DNA from: Anadara kagoshimensis
Lineage: Eukaryota > Mollusca > Bivalvia > Arcoida > Arcidae
DNA length: 64,000 nt
Direction: 5' to 3'
NCBI GenBank assembly: GCA_021292105.1
Contig: CM037869.1
Location: 28,783,536 to 28,847,535, forward strand
The notes below the pieces were generated by a model that made no database searches, was not told where the DNA came from, and was given only the letters and a program-made list of their open reading frames with translations. Made by a program: the position numbers and the translations under genes. This document shows, piece by piece, positions 10,740 to 20,839 of the stretch. The stretch's first letter is position 1. Each line of letters opens with the position of its first letter.

Positions 10740-11236
10740 AGCGAGATAAAGAGCCTGCTATTGAATTGGACACACCTGGAACATGTTAAGCATAAACAGA
10801 GAAGTTATGTTTTAGAGAACACCAAGTTAAACGTCTCATCAAGTTCATGATAATACTTTTCTTTGATCTACCTTTTCTTATAATGTTCACGGTTGCTTCA
10901 TTGTCACAATAAAACAGAATGCGTTTAGTGGTCCATTGAGGACCTCACAAAATGGCAGCAACTACAATCGGATATAATTCTCGAAATGCCATTGACAATT
11001 TTTCCTCCGGTAATAAAGGAAGGTTGTCTGGCCAGTAGTTACAAAACCAATGGCCTTGAAAATATCCACCAAAACCAAGTTCTGAAGATGCATCAGTGTA
11101 CAATTCTAAATCTATAGTTTTTGTCACAGATAGATCTTGGAATAACGAAATGCCATTCCAATGATTTAAAAATAATTTCCACATTCGAATATCCTCTCTA
11201 CAACCTGCAGTAATACTGATATGATGATGTAATTTC
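10740..11236 (-). pseudogene. RNase H domain of the DIRS-like element
   Basis: After a frameshift in a T-run near 11245-11250 the sequence reads VKKLHHHI...CREDIRMWKLFLNHW, then ELYTDASSELGFGG (first Asp), FRELYP (Glu) and, past a TGA at 10945-10947, ILFYCDNEATVN (second Asp). A further TAA lies near 10788. The fourth catalytic position, usually IADxLSR in DIRS RNase H, reads IAGSLSR here, so the Asp is Gly. The domain would remove the RNA template during reverse transcription in intact relatives. It is inactive here for several independent reasons. Confidence 0.75.
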
Positions 11237-12283
11237 TTAACAGAAAAAAACCAGTGTTAATAAATATGATACAAATGATCTTCCCATAGGAATAACCCTA
11301 CTTGCAAAGTTTAAATGTCCTAACAACTGAAGCATTTCTCTTTGAGTACATGATTTTCGGCCAATAAAATCATTTAGAAGTTCTATAATTCTTTTGACTT
11401 TATCTTGAGGAAGCCTAGCTTCCATCTTTTCTGAATCTAGAATTATACCAAGATATTCAATGACAGTTGTAGGACCAACAGTTTTATGAGCAGCAATAGG
11501 AATATTTAGTCTCTTAAAAAGCAAGGTAAGTATAGCCATAGTTCTGTCAGCATCAAATGACGGTCTGTCAGTTGTGAGAAAATCATCTAATAAATGTAAT
11601 ATAAACTCAATGCCATAGTTGTGTTGGGCTATCCAACATATTGTAGATGAAAGTTGATCAAATATTTTTGGACTTGAACGACAACCAAAAACAAGTCTAG
11701 TATAATAGTAATAAAAACCTTGCCATTTCACACAAAATAAATGGTGTTGTGATGGTAATATTGGAACTAACTTAAATGCATCAGATATATCTGTCTTACA
11801 CATTAAAGCACCTTTCCCATACTGAATTATGCGTTGAATAGCTTCATCTATTTTAACGTAAGTCAGAGAACACTGTTCCTTGTTTATCAGGTCACTAACA
11901 CTAGTATGTGAAGTAGTATGTGGTGCAGAAAGATCAACTATAAGTCGCTTTTTCTTAGAATATTTCCCTTCTGCCACACCTATCGGGGAAGCTCTGTATT
12001 CCGAAAATGGTAATTCTTTAAATGGTCCTTTTAGGAAACCTTTATTCACTTCACCTTCTAGTAACTGATTTACTACTGTGACTTGTGTCAGAGCAGATTG
12101 CAAATTCCTACATTCTTTAGTTGGCAAATCTGTAGTACTGACTAAAGTATCAAAACCTTCCTTAAAACCCAATATTAAATATTTAACAAAGTCACTATCG
12201 GGATAGTGTCTCAGTGCAAATTGGAGTTGAGAAATATTGACTGGTGTATCATGTTCAATTTGTACATGTTTTTCCCCTGATAG
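11237..12283 (-). pseudogene. DIRS-type reverse transcriptase
   Basis: The open frame runs from just after a TGA at 12286-12284 to 11237. It starts VQIEHDTPVNISQLQFAL, whose PVNI..L...L..HPD..FV.YL..GF style opening is typical of the DIRS RT linker. The palm follows: RLIVDLSAPH, motif A KTDISDAFKL, motif B-like VFGCRSSPKIF and motif C LLDDF. Both catalytic Asp regions are intact. The frame is lost in a T-run at its end, where RNase H continues in another register. The gag frame directly upstream is in the same register, separated only by the single TGA. This stretch itself is free of stops for about 348 codons, which suggests fairly recent activity. Confidence 0.85.
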
Positions 12284-12289
12284 TCACTT
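12284..12289 (-). promoter_or_regulatory. Candidate stop-codon readthrough site between gag and RT
   Basis: On the minus strand the junction reads AAA AAG TGA CTA TCA GGG G. Gag and RT are in the same reading frame on either side. UGA followed by CUA is a well-known leaky stop context in viruses and in some animal genes. Position and context are seen directly. Functional readthrough is inference, because other stops in this copy are plainly damage. Confidence 0.4.
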
Positions 12290-13615
12290 TTTCTTACTAA
12301 CAGATTTATTCCCAATACCAGAATGGTTGGTACAAATCATTAAACTATGTTCTGGATTTTTACACTTGCTGCACATGTGTGTTAGAGGACAAGGAACTCT
12401 ATTACATCCACTTTGACTATTAAAATTGTTGCAAATTTCTGTGCCATTGTGGAATATTCTGCGTCTGCCATGTCTATCAACTTCTGCTGAATTTCTCACC
12501 CCTTTTTGAAACTCTGGTCTGGAATTCACACTTGTTAGTAAATTGTTACTACTGTTTGGAGAATTTAGATGACAGAATAGTGTATCATGTGTCACTTCTC
12601 CACAGAGACCACAATACCTGGCTCGTACACATCCCGATATAAGTTGGGCCAAATCTCTATCCCTTATGGACCAATCTACTTTGATACCATGTAGTTCTAG
12701 TGCATTAGAACTCTTTAGAGAAAAAATCTTATGGTATTCATAAGCTTTATTTCTATACGCATTGTATAAGCTATCCATTATAGCTTCATATTGATCTAAT
12801 TCGGCCCTCCTTTCAGGATATACTTGGCACATTGTTCTCTTATATCTGCCAAAAGCAGTTGTAAACTCGTTATGAGTTAGTGCACGTTTTAATCTATTGT
12901 CATTGTTCTTGTCAGATTTATCAAATTCCCCATCAAAATATGGAATTAAAAGTGTTGATAAGTTAACATTCTTACCCTCGATTATTTGTTTTCTAATTGA
13001 TGGAGATACTAGGTCCATAAATGGCAGGTCCTCTGGCGAAACTCCAGAGCTAACTCTTCTAGATGTATTCATAACCGAGTGAGTTCCTATCATTCCAGGG
13101 CTTTGTGACAGCACATTTGAAGGCCCTGCAACATCTCTTTTTCCGTAAACATTTGCCAACGTAAATGTACAGTTTTGTTCTTTGTTTGATATTGTTGGAA
13201 ATAACCCGACCAATGTTTGTTCTACCACTGAACGAATCATGGGCAATGACACATTAGATACTATTTGCCCTTGACTCATAATGGTATCACTCTGTGTCCT
13301 GTCATCTGTAGTGTTGTTGCAAGGTAAATTAATATTTCCAACATTTTGTGCACCTCCTTCACTTGTATTAGCGACTCAGTCCACTGAATTATTAGAATTT
13401 GTTACTGGAAATTGCTGTTGTTGTTGTGGGATTGATGCTTGGTTACTAATATTATCCACATATAATTTAAGTAAAGTGGAAATCGTAAAGCTTGGTGAAG
13501 GCACAATTCCCAACAATAGTATTTCCTCACGTAATTTCTTTGCTGTCCAATTCATTTAATTGTTCACATCCAAAGATTGTCCTGATATTTTTGAACGTTT
13601 GGAACGTGTAGCCAT
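12284..13615 (-). pseudogene. gag-like protein of the DIRS-like element with CCHC and CCCH zinc fingers
   Basis: An in-phase reading from ATG 13615 (MATRSKRSKISGQ) meets TAA at 13558-13556, restarts at ATG 13555 (MNWTAKKLREEILLLG, SAP-like helix pair), meets TGA at 13378-13376, then runs open from 13375, through the ATG at 13279, to TGA 12286-12284. Near the C-terminus are CGLCGEVTHDTLFC (CX2CX4HX4C) and CNNFNSQSGCNRVPCPLTH (CX8CX4CX3H), a pairing typical of DIRS gag proteins that bind nucleic acid. The tail is lysine-rich (VSKKK). The true initiator could be 13615 or 13555. The last stop sits in a UGA-CUA context (see findings). Confidence 0.75.
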
Positions 13616-13949
13616 TGTTATTCCGTATAGTCCGGTTTAGTATGTTGATAATACTACATGAATTAATGTTCACAAAAACATTTGTAAATATATAAAATAT
13701 GAAGAATTTGAAAATAATAATAGTGAATTGTTCTTTTACATATACTTGATATAAATACTGCTACTAGAGTGATTCAATTAAAACTGACTGTCTGATTAAA
13801 TATCTCAGCATTAACTTTGTTACTTTCCCATGAAATCTGATACCCATAGGCCTTATTGCTGTATTTAATGTGTCTTTGTGACATAACCACCTACTGTGAA
13901 GTTAACCTATAGTATGTCCATTGAAACAGTTAAATACTGACCTAACTAA

Positions 13950-14040
13950 AACTTACCATCTGAATTAAAGTAAATTTCAGCAGGAAGTCCAACTGCAACT
14001 GGTAGGTCATGACATATGATACATGTGTGAACTAGATAAA
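13950..14040 (-). other. Possible 5' leader exon of the DIRS-like element
   Basis: On the minus strand a strong donor, ATTCAGATG|GTAAGT (gt near 13963-13962), follows a stretch upstream of the gag start. It could be a spliced leader of the element, or chance. No acceptor was pinned down before the ATG at 13615. Confidence 0.25.
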
Positions 14041-14104
14041 GTGAATTTGTAACAAAAGTAATTATATAGTATGAAAATTGGAAAACTGTATTACTGATAT
14101 AAAC

Positions 14105-16180
14105 AACATTTATATACATAATTTTCAACTTAATACATGGAACCACTCACTAAACTTTACAGTTGTTTGACGTTACTTTTCAACAATATTGTGAAATCTG
14201 GAAAAATACCGAGTGAATGGAAAAAGTGCCTGATAATTCCCATTCACAAAGGAAATAATAAATCGACAACTGACACAAATAACTATAGACCAATTTCGCT
14301 ATTATCAACCATTTTCAAAATATTTGATGATTTATAACAGACTTGTTAATAGTGGTGTTATCAAACAGCAATTTCCAAATGAACAACAGCAAGGATTTCA
14401 AAAACATCTGAGTTGTATAACTGCGTCTTTTAACTTCCAAGAGACCATTTGTTATAACAGTGACCTTAACAGTAAAGTCTTTACAGCCTTCCTCGATAGC
14501 CAGAAGGCATTCGATACTGTCTGGCGTAATGGGGTCATGTACAAACTTAATAAGCTTGGAGTCAAGGGCAAACTGTGGTCACTTATCGACGATTGTCATG
14601 TCGATACAGTCAGTGCAGTTGCTTTTGCTTCCACACAATCTGATTGGTTTGAAGTCAAACAGGGTATACGTCAAGGTGGAATTCTCTACATTTTTATATT
14701 GTATATATATAGACGAATTACTCCAAGGTCTCGCAGCTCATCCTGCGTCAATTAAGCTTTGTGACCTTAATACGGGTAACCCTGCTTTTGCTGATAATTT
14801 GATATGTGCAAGTTTATCTCCCAGGGGTCTTCAGTCTATGTTTGACATTGCTCACAGTTACTCTTGTGATTGGAGATTCCGGTTTAACCCTTCAAAATCT
14901 GTAGTTATGACTTTTAATTCATCTAAACCTTGCCAGTTAGATTGGTTTATCGACAACCAGCAGTTAAAGATCGTACAAGAAGTGGACCATTTGGGTATTA
15001 AATTAAACTCTAAATGAACATCAATTTCAAGAACTATGGAAAGATGTAAAAAGGGACGAAATGCTTTCTTTTCAATCCAGGGGATTCAACAATCATTACT
15101 TAATCCAACCACCGCTATTAGCCTTTACAATAAAATCGTATTACCAACAGTTCTATATGGTTCAGAAGTCTGGTACAATTTACGGAATAAGGATTTTGAC
15201 GCTCTCAACAAATTTCAACATTTCATTGTTAAGCTAATTCAACAACTTCACCCTAGGACAAGATCGGACATGGTAGAGAGTATGTGTGGTTTATATCCGC
15301 TACCAGCTGAAGTAGAAAAACGTAAACTTTTATTTCTTGGAAAACTGTGCACTATGGATAATAAATTGTTAACTAAACAGATATTTAAACAGCGTCTTTT
15401 CCAGCATCTTCTTCAGCCTACAAAACATTATTCTGGATTTATACCTGATATAACCAAGATTCTTACCAAATATCACATACTTCATTACCTACAGGAATAT
15501 ATCGACTCTGGCTACTTTCCGGCAAAACACAAATGGACACAAATAGTTACCAAGACTGTAAATGAATTTCAATGTTCACAATGGTTAAATAGAACAATTA
15601 ACGACGATGACTTTCAAAGATTCCTTGCTTTACACAGTAATAACCTATCTATGGCAAACATATGGACATATTCAAAATCATCTGTTCAGTTGCGTACAGC
15701 CTTCTTAATCGCTAAAGTATTGACCTTGCCAATGGAATTTAATTATAAGTTTTGTACTCTTTGCACCCTGGACTTCACTGGTGATATAGTTAGACATATT
15801 TTATGCAACTGTCCCGCCTTTCACCAGTTCCGGAATTCGTTCTACAGCTCAATTCAAAGATTTGACAGAACACTCCACGAATGTATCTGCAACTGTGACA
15901 ACGAAACCCGTGCTAATATACTGTTAGGAGCTAACGTGAACATTGACCCTGATCTTTTGGCCATTTGGACATCAGCTTGTTCTAGATTTACCTGTCGTCT
16001 CCTAACAACCTATAGTTACGCATCATCAAGCATAGACTGAATACCCCTATACATGTATATATGTTACTTGTTCTACTTTGCATTATCCTTAATTATATTA
16101 TGTACATATAACTGTTTAATTAAGTTATTTTTTGTATAATTACATACTTGTATATCTCTATAAGAGGAATTAAATAAATG
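14105..16180 (+). mobile_element. 3' portion of a non-LTR (LINE) retrotransposon
   Basis: This is the continuation of the LINE fragment at 8490-8595. It spans the RT palm, a long C-terminal domain and a 3' UTR ending near 16180 ('tctctataagaggaattaaataaatgataat'). The ending resembles that of the copy ending near 29530 ('ctctttacgaggaatgatgatgac'). A simple AT-rich or trinucleotide-like tail in place of long poly(A) is seen in several LINE clades. The clade was not assigned. Confidence 0.75.
14137..16040 (+). pseudogene. LINE reverse transcriptase and C-terminal domain, frameshifted
   Basis: The coding pieces are: 14137-14337 (SGKIPSEWKKCLIIPIHKG, NYRPISLLS), 14324-14700 (AFLDSQKAFDTVW motif A, RQGGIL), 14680-15017 (FLYCIYIDELLQGL, motif C region AFADN) and, after a TGA at 15015-15017, 15036-16040. 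The last piece carries SLYNKIVLPTVLYGSEVW and a CTLC...HILCNC zinc-binding motif. At least two frameshifts (near 14330 and 14690) and one stop interrupt it. Motif C reads FADN where active enzymes have (F/Y)ADD, so the second Asp is missing. The 334-residue last segment is still open and matches, piece by piece, the remnant at 28430-29336. Related enzymes nick the target and prime reverse transcription there. This copy is inactive. Confidence 0.85.
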
Positions 16181-16199
16181 ATAATCATCAGTAGTTATA

Positions 16200-17100
16200 T
16201 GGTATTTTGTTACAAATTTAAGACAATCCTAGTGCGAAACAAAATTATCTTAAGATTCAAACAATATTTTTTCTTTTACTTAATTCAACTAAATTAAATT
16301 CAAGTAGTTTATTAACATTAAACATACACAATAATGACCATAGCTATAACAACAATTATTATTATTTAAAGGATCAATTTATTTTGGTATCAGTTTAGTT
16401 ACTTCCTACCGGTTGCTAAAAACTACAAGTGTATGGTTAATAAAATTGTAATTAAACCTGTTTTAATTTTTGCGGCACTAGACAGCCGTTTCAGAAGAAA
16501 ATTCTTTATCAGTAGTCTGTTGATCAAAATAATAGAAATCCATATATTTTTTGGATGTTAAAATGAGAAAAAAAGATCGAACAAAATATAATTTACCAAA
16601 TCCACCTACTTGATTAATTAACTAATACAATTATTTGATAGACTATGAAAAAAAAAAAAAACAAAAAAAAAATTAATTAAGATACATACATATTTGGTTC
16701 CTGTCTATCAATAAATACCGTCTTTACAGGAATAAGCTACTACCATATAACATCTCTCTGTGTTAGTAAGTATTTAAAACCACTTTAAAGATTACACGTG
16801 AACGTATCGATAACTATTATGTTTTCGCAACCAGATAGCCTATCTACAAATATCCATTTTAATTATTTATATAACTGCAATACTTTCTGTGTTTCAATAA
16901 CAAGTGAAATTACTGTTAGTCTACACTAATCAATTTAAAACAGTATCATTCAGGCATGGTAGAAAATAATGATCACCATTTTTTATAAAAAAATATTTTA
17001 ATTGAATCAACGGAATGTGTTTAGTGTTTTGTGTTGTTATACAACATTTTAAGTTCAAGTAAATGTCATGCAGTAATAACTCTTATTTTTTCTCCGGGCT
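16200..17100. other. AT-rich intergenic stretch
   Basis: No coding frame is recognised. The segment near 16430-16540 is a minus-strand copy of the family G repeat described at 35150. The rest is low-complexity A/T. Confidence 0.4.
16430..16540 (-). repeat. Family G dispersed repeat
   Basis: On the minus strand: 'ttttgatcaacagactactgataaagaattttcttctgaaacggctgtctagtgccgcaaaa'. Similar blocks lie at 25695 and 27365 (plus), 26170 (minus) and 35150 (plus). Confidence 0.5.
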
Positions 17101-17103
17101 GAC

Positions 17104-17490
17104 AGTGGCATGGTGGTCTAAAGCGTGCTTACGGATCATAACGCCTCTTACCACCTAGGGCTAGGGTACCGCTCAGTTTTGTAGAGTGCTCTCTTCGCAA
17201 GCGGGAAGTTGTGGGTTCTAACCCCGGCCGGGTCTGACCCAAGACTTGAAAGTGAGTAGTGACTGTTCTTTCACCAAGCACTCGGCATTAGAAAATGAAA
17301 GTCACAGTTCTTCTGGGTGGAAACTTAAAAGTAAACGAGGCCCCGTGTCATGGGAGGCGTAGCACACTAAAGAACCCTGCTGTATAATGTCACGCACAGG
17401 CAAAATTTCTGCACTTTCGCCTGTATCTAGCGACGTCTCGATGTAAGTGAAATATACTTGGCTGAGACGTTAAACACCATTACTGAACTC
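17104..17490 (+). mobile_element. tRNA-derived SINE, family A
   Basis: Head 'gtagagtgctctcttcgcaagcgggaagttgtgggttctaacccc' (B-box-like), body 'gtctgacccaagacttgaaagtgag' and 'aagcactcggcatt', then 'gaggccccgtgtcatgggaggcgtagcacactaaagaaccctgctgta', 'gcgacgtctcgatgtaagtgaaatat' and the tail 'gagacgttaaacaccattac'. This is one of the most complete copies and serves as reference for the family. Confidence 0.8.
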
Positions 17491-17499
17491 TTAGTGCCT

Positions 17500-17800
17500 A
17501 GGTTCGAAACCACGTAGGCATATATTCCAGCTGTAGTCTGAGGAAGTCTGTCTGTTCACTTGCCGACGTTCGGTAGTTTTCTACGGCCACTCCGGTTTCC
17601 TCAACTATCTCTGAATATTCACTTTGATACAAGTGATATCCATTGGACTATGGCATAAATCATCATTACTCCGTTCTTTCCAGGCATTCCGGTTTCCTCT
17701 ACCATTATTAAACAAACCATCTCGATATGAGTAAAAACTCTTGACTGGAGCGCAAAATTCCATTACGGTAACCCTGTTTTCGCCAGTCAATCGGGTTTCC
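17500..17800 (+). repeat. SINE-like fragment (second tail type)
   Basis: 'ggccactccggtttcctcaac', 'cattccggtttcctctaccattattaaac...ctcttgactggagcgcaaa' resembles the tail at 41700-41800 ('tactctccggtttcgtctaccattcctgaac...ttgactggggcgtaaatcaccatt'). Probably part of a Leu/Ser-type tRNA-headed SINE. Confidence 0.4.
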
Positions 17801-17894
17801 GCTATCATTTGTCATTCGTGATACTTGTAAATATATTATTGATTCAGAGATATGGTGATTATTTCAAATGTGTTGTAAATTGAACCCTAGGTTA

Positions 17895-18120
17895 ATCAAT
17901 GTCCTCAAAACGTTTATTGAATGCCATTCCAATAATGTTGATAAGTGTGTTGTCTCTGTATCCAAAATATTCTTGGAAACATTCAAGTTTCCAAAGGTAA
18001 AGTATACGTTCTAGCTTTTGATTTTAACACGTGGCGGATCTAGCCAACTGGACTTGAGGTGATAGCCTTTCAGAGGAAGGGGCCTTACTTCCCTGGTAGA
18101 AGTTTTATTTCATGTGGTAT
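17895..18120 (+). pseudogene. Retroelement family C, C-terminal remnant
   Basis: Reads LINVLKTFIECHSNNVDKCVVSVSKIF, matching the copy at 6170 (LKKFCGNHNSIVDKFGVSVS). It then reaches 'ggccttacttccctggtagaagtt', the FPGGS-coding tail, after stops and shifts. Confidence 0.5.
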
Positions 18121-18240
18121 CACCAACTTCTTTTTCTTATACTTTTCTTCGTTATATCATCTCAAAATGTTTGTAGCTAATTCTAATCTCATGTCAGCAA
18201 ATCTAACATTTGATTATGTTGTAATCCTCCTTATGTAGGT

Positions 18241-18548
18241 AGAGGCCGCGGTTGTCTAATGGATAAGACGTCACTCTACAAATCCAGTGTCGCTCACCAC
18301 TGTGAGCTCGAGTCCCGCTCAGAACACATGCGGGAAAGTGATTTTTCCGTGCCGTCGGCCCTTTCTAGTTACCTGGTGTCAGTATATTGTGAATAGGGTA
18401 GTGGTAAGCTAGCACGTGTGAGTGCACGTTAGTACAAGGTAGACCATAAAACAAATAACTGGCACTTCGCATGCATACACAAAGTAGTTATCGTCGCGAA
18501 TAGCTGGAAATTTGCTGATGCCATGTCAGGCAAAATTTAACAACAACA
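18241..18548 (+). mobile_element. tRNA-Arg-headed SINE, family B
   Basis: The head GGCCGCGGTTGTCTAATGG followed by 'ataagacgtc' resembles the 5' half of an arginine tRNA (D-arm and A box), and 'gtgagctcgagtcccgctc' resembles its B box. The body has 'aagtgatttttccgtgccgtcggccctttctagttac', 'gctagcacgtgtgagtgcacg' and 'aaggtagaccata'. The tail is 'cgtcgcgaatagctgg...gccatgtcaggcaa'. Intron-less tRNA folding is broken in the anticodon arm, so this is a SINE and not a tRNA gene. Confidence 0.75.
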
Positions 18549-18549
18549 T

Positions 18550-19330
18550 CCTTCTTAATTAAAAGGGTCAGTGCCATTGCACCTTTAGGGATACGTTTAA
18601 AACCACACAAGACGTAACAAAACGATATTGTTAATTTATTGATCAAAAGCAATTTGCTTTAATAAACCTTTAAACACATAAAACATGGTTTAATTTCGTA
18701 CACATTGGAATGATTTACAATCAATAATAAGTTTTAGATTTCACAATCAATATAATTAATATTGTACCTCGTTTTAAATGTTCTAATGTCTTATTGTCTA
18801 TTGCATAAAACTACATTAGTAACAATAGTGTTAATTTATTGATGAACAAAAAATATAAAAGTAAATTTTTACACATTAAAAGCATGAAATAAGTTCGAAT
18901 ACATATGAACATTTTATGTTTAATATTAACCTTCAGTTTTCACTATCAACGTCATTGCTATTGTATTTATAAATGTTTTAATACATTGCATAATAGTATA
19001 GCATAATTGTTACATTCTGAAAGTTGTTAATAAAAGGATATGGAATTGTATTGTCACTATCAAAAACATCTATTAATAATATTTATCATGATGCAGAGAT
19101 ATTCTGTATGATCACATCATCTTAGTCAAAGTTGTCAAAATCATCATTATTTTCAAATACCATTTTGATTTAAAAAAAAAACAACACGTTATGTTCAAAC
19201 TGCCAGTGTATGTTAATATATTGGAAATCATTCAGATGATGAATCTGGTTCTTAATTCTTTATTCTAACCCGGATTAAACCGAAAGCCCCTTTATTTAGG
19301 TGGCGTGTATGTTAATCTCGCGTGCATTTT
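18550..19330. other. AT-rich intergenic stretch
   Basis: No coding frame, RNA or recognised repeat. 'ttgttaatttattgat' occurs twice (18628 and 18828), suggesting a weak internal duplication. Confidence 0.35.
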
Positions 19331-19339
19331 TTGCGTAGT

Positions 19340-19700
19340 GGATATACGAGTTTACTCAGTGCAGCTAAGCCCAGGAGAGTGTGAGCTTCGCAAGTTGGAG
19401 GTCGTGGTTTAGAAGCCCGGGTCTAACCAAAGACTTGAAAGCGAGCAGTAACTGTTCTTTCGCCAAGCACTCGGTATTAAGAAGCGAAAGTCACGGATCT
19501 TTCGGATGGAAACTTTAAATAAACGAGGCACCGTGCCACGGAAGGCACCGTGCCACGCCTTCCGTGGCACGATAAAGAAGCCTGTTGTGTAATGCCATCA
19601 GCGCAACCCACACACCCTCGGTTATAGCTGGCGATGTCTCAATATAAGTGATGTAATCTTGACCGGGACGTTAAAAACCATTACTCAACTCATGTTATAG
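19340..19700 (+). mobile_element. tRNA-derived SINE, family A, with an internal fold-back
   Basis: Body 'gtctaaccaaagacttgaaagcgagcagtaactgttctttcgccaagcactcgg' and tail 'gggacgttaaaaaccattactcaactca'. Near 19527-19575 the segment 'aggcaccgtgccacggaaggcaccgtgccacgccttccgtggcac' contains a duplicated and inverted piece of the normal family sequence, forming a short hairpin. Confidence 0.7.
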
Positions 19701-19883
19701 CCGACAGTTCGCACCGCGTTTAGAATACATTACATGGAAAATAGGAGATATGTAAAGCAAAACAGGGATTTATAAATAAATTATAGGGGAACTACATTCT
19801 GTAATGGATTCTAGAATATTTGTTTATAAAACAACCACAAACATGCCGATCCAAGTTCACATTCGAATCGTAAAGCTTGTATA

Positions 19884-20829
19884 CAGCTCATTAGACAATG
19901 AAACGTCATCCTGTAAATCCAATACAGAAACGTCACCCCAAATACAATAATAGTAAGAACAAAAATACAAATAGAATTCATTTAGAAGTGATTTAATTAG
20001 AATAAGTTACATTTTTTGGTATAAACACAAGCTAATTTAGCTCATGTTTTGTAGAAGCATGTCTGACGTGAATAAAGCTTTATATGGATGATCTAGTGTA
20101 CGAATCAAATTTTGACATTTTGATTGATTATCTGATACCAGTGCTTTTTTTTACGGACTGCCAAAGCTCTGATTTCAGACTATATTTGTCTATTTTCTAA
20201 CACTAATCCTGTTACAACAACAGAAAATATTCAGGGTTAGACGCTTCCCAAGTTCTTGTACGCAATTTACAGTGACAAATTTTGCTAAAGTTCATTTTTG
20301 GGAATTATGTCATATAATGTCGTAGAAGTACTAAAGAAGGTTACCTTAAATAATCAACGCCACCAAACACATTTAATAAATGAATCACAAATTCAGTGTG
20401 AATGTTTGTTCTTCGAAAATAATTCATCTTTCAGCTAATATTTCTATCCTTGATTGACCCAGTAATTCTCCTGATTCGAGTCCTATGGAAAATTTGTGGG
20501 ACTCCCTTAAAAGAAAGTAGCCGAAGATAGTCCTCCGGAATCGTCAACGGAGCTTTGACAGTTCGTTAAAAAGCACTGGTATCTGATCAAGAAATGAAAT
20601 GTCAAATTCTGTATCGAACACTACCTCATCGTGTTAGAGCTGTTATTCTTCATGCAAAACGTGCTTCCACAAATTACTAGCTGTAAATTAGCTTATGTTG
20701 ATACCAAACAACAAAATCTAAGAAAATCGATTCTCAATGAAATGTATTTGTATTTATTTTTACTATCGTTTTAGGGTTGACATTTCTTTATGAAAATTGG
20801 AGAGTGTCGTTTCTTTCTGGAACGAGCTG
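19884..20829. mobile_element. Tc1/mariner derivative with long terminal inverted repeats
   Basis: The sequence starting TACAGCTCATTAGACAATG at 19882 is matched in reverse complement by the sequence ending 'gagctgttta' at 20829. Similarity between the arms extends about 290 bp inward (19884-20175 against 20540-20829), with many substitutions. TA dinucleotides flank both ends. The right arm contains the C-terminal coding end of a Tc1-like transposase, and the left arm is an inverted copy of the same region, so the element is a fold-back derivative. Its 360-bp centre has no recognised coding content. Confidence 0.65.
20473..20680 (+). pseudogene. Tc1-like transposase, C-terminal fragment
   Basis: Frame pieces read DSSPMENLWDSLKRK, then QFVKKHWYLIKK, then QILYRTLPHRVRAVILHAKR ending ASTNY and TAG at 20680. 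The first piece matches the (S)PDxNPIENLW block before the final acidic residue of Tc1 transposases; the last matches their C-terminal helix. Stops at 20518 and near 20563, plus a frameshift, break it. The DDE core upstream is absent. Confidence 0.75.
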
Positions 20830-20839
20830 TTTATATTTT

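Larger units (their letters stand above)
8596..14104 (-). mobile_element. DIRS-like tyrosine-recombinase retrotransposon (degenerate, full-length-looking)
   Basis: In minus-strand order it encodes a gag-like protein with zinc fingers (13615-12284), a DIRS-type reverse transcriptase (12283-11237), RNase H (11236-10740) and a tyrosine recombinase (10690-9672). That set and order define the DIRS order of retroelements, which integrate with a recombinase instead of a DDE integrase. The proposed limits rest on a 15-bp inverted pair, TTTATATCAGTAATA at 8589-8603 and its complement at 14089-14103, and on the direct repeat AACATTTATAT flanking both sides inside a LINE frame. DIRS elements usually make no target duplication, so the exact ends are uncertain. 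Several stops and frameshifts make this copy inactive. Confidence 0.8.
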
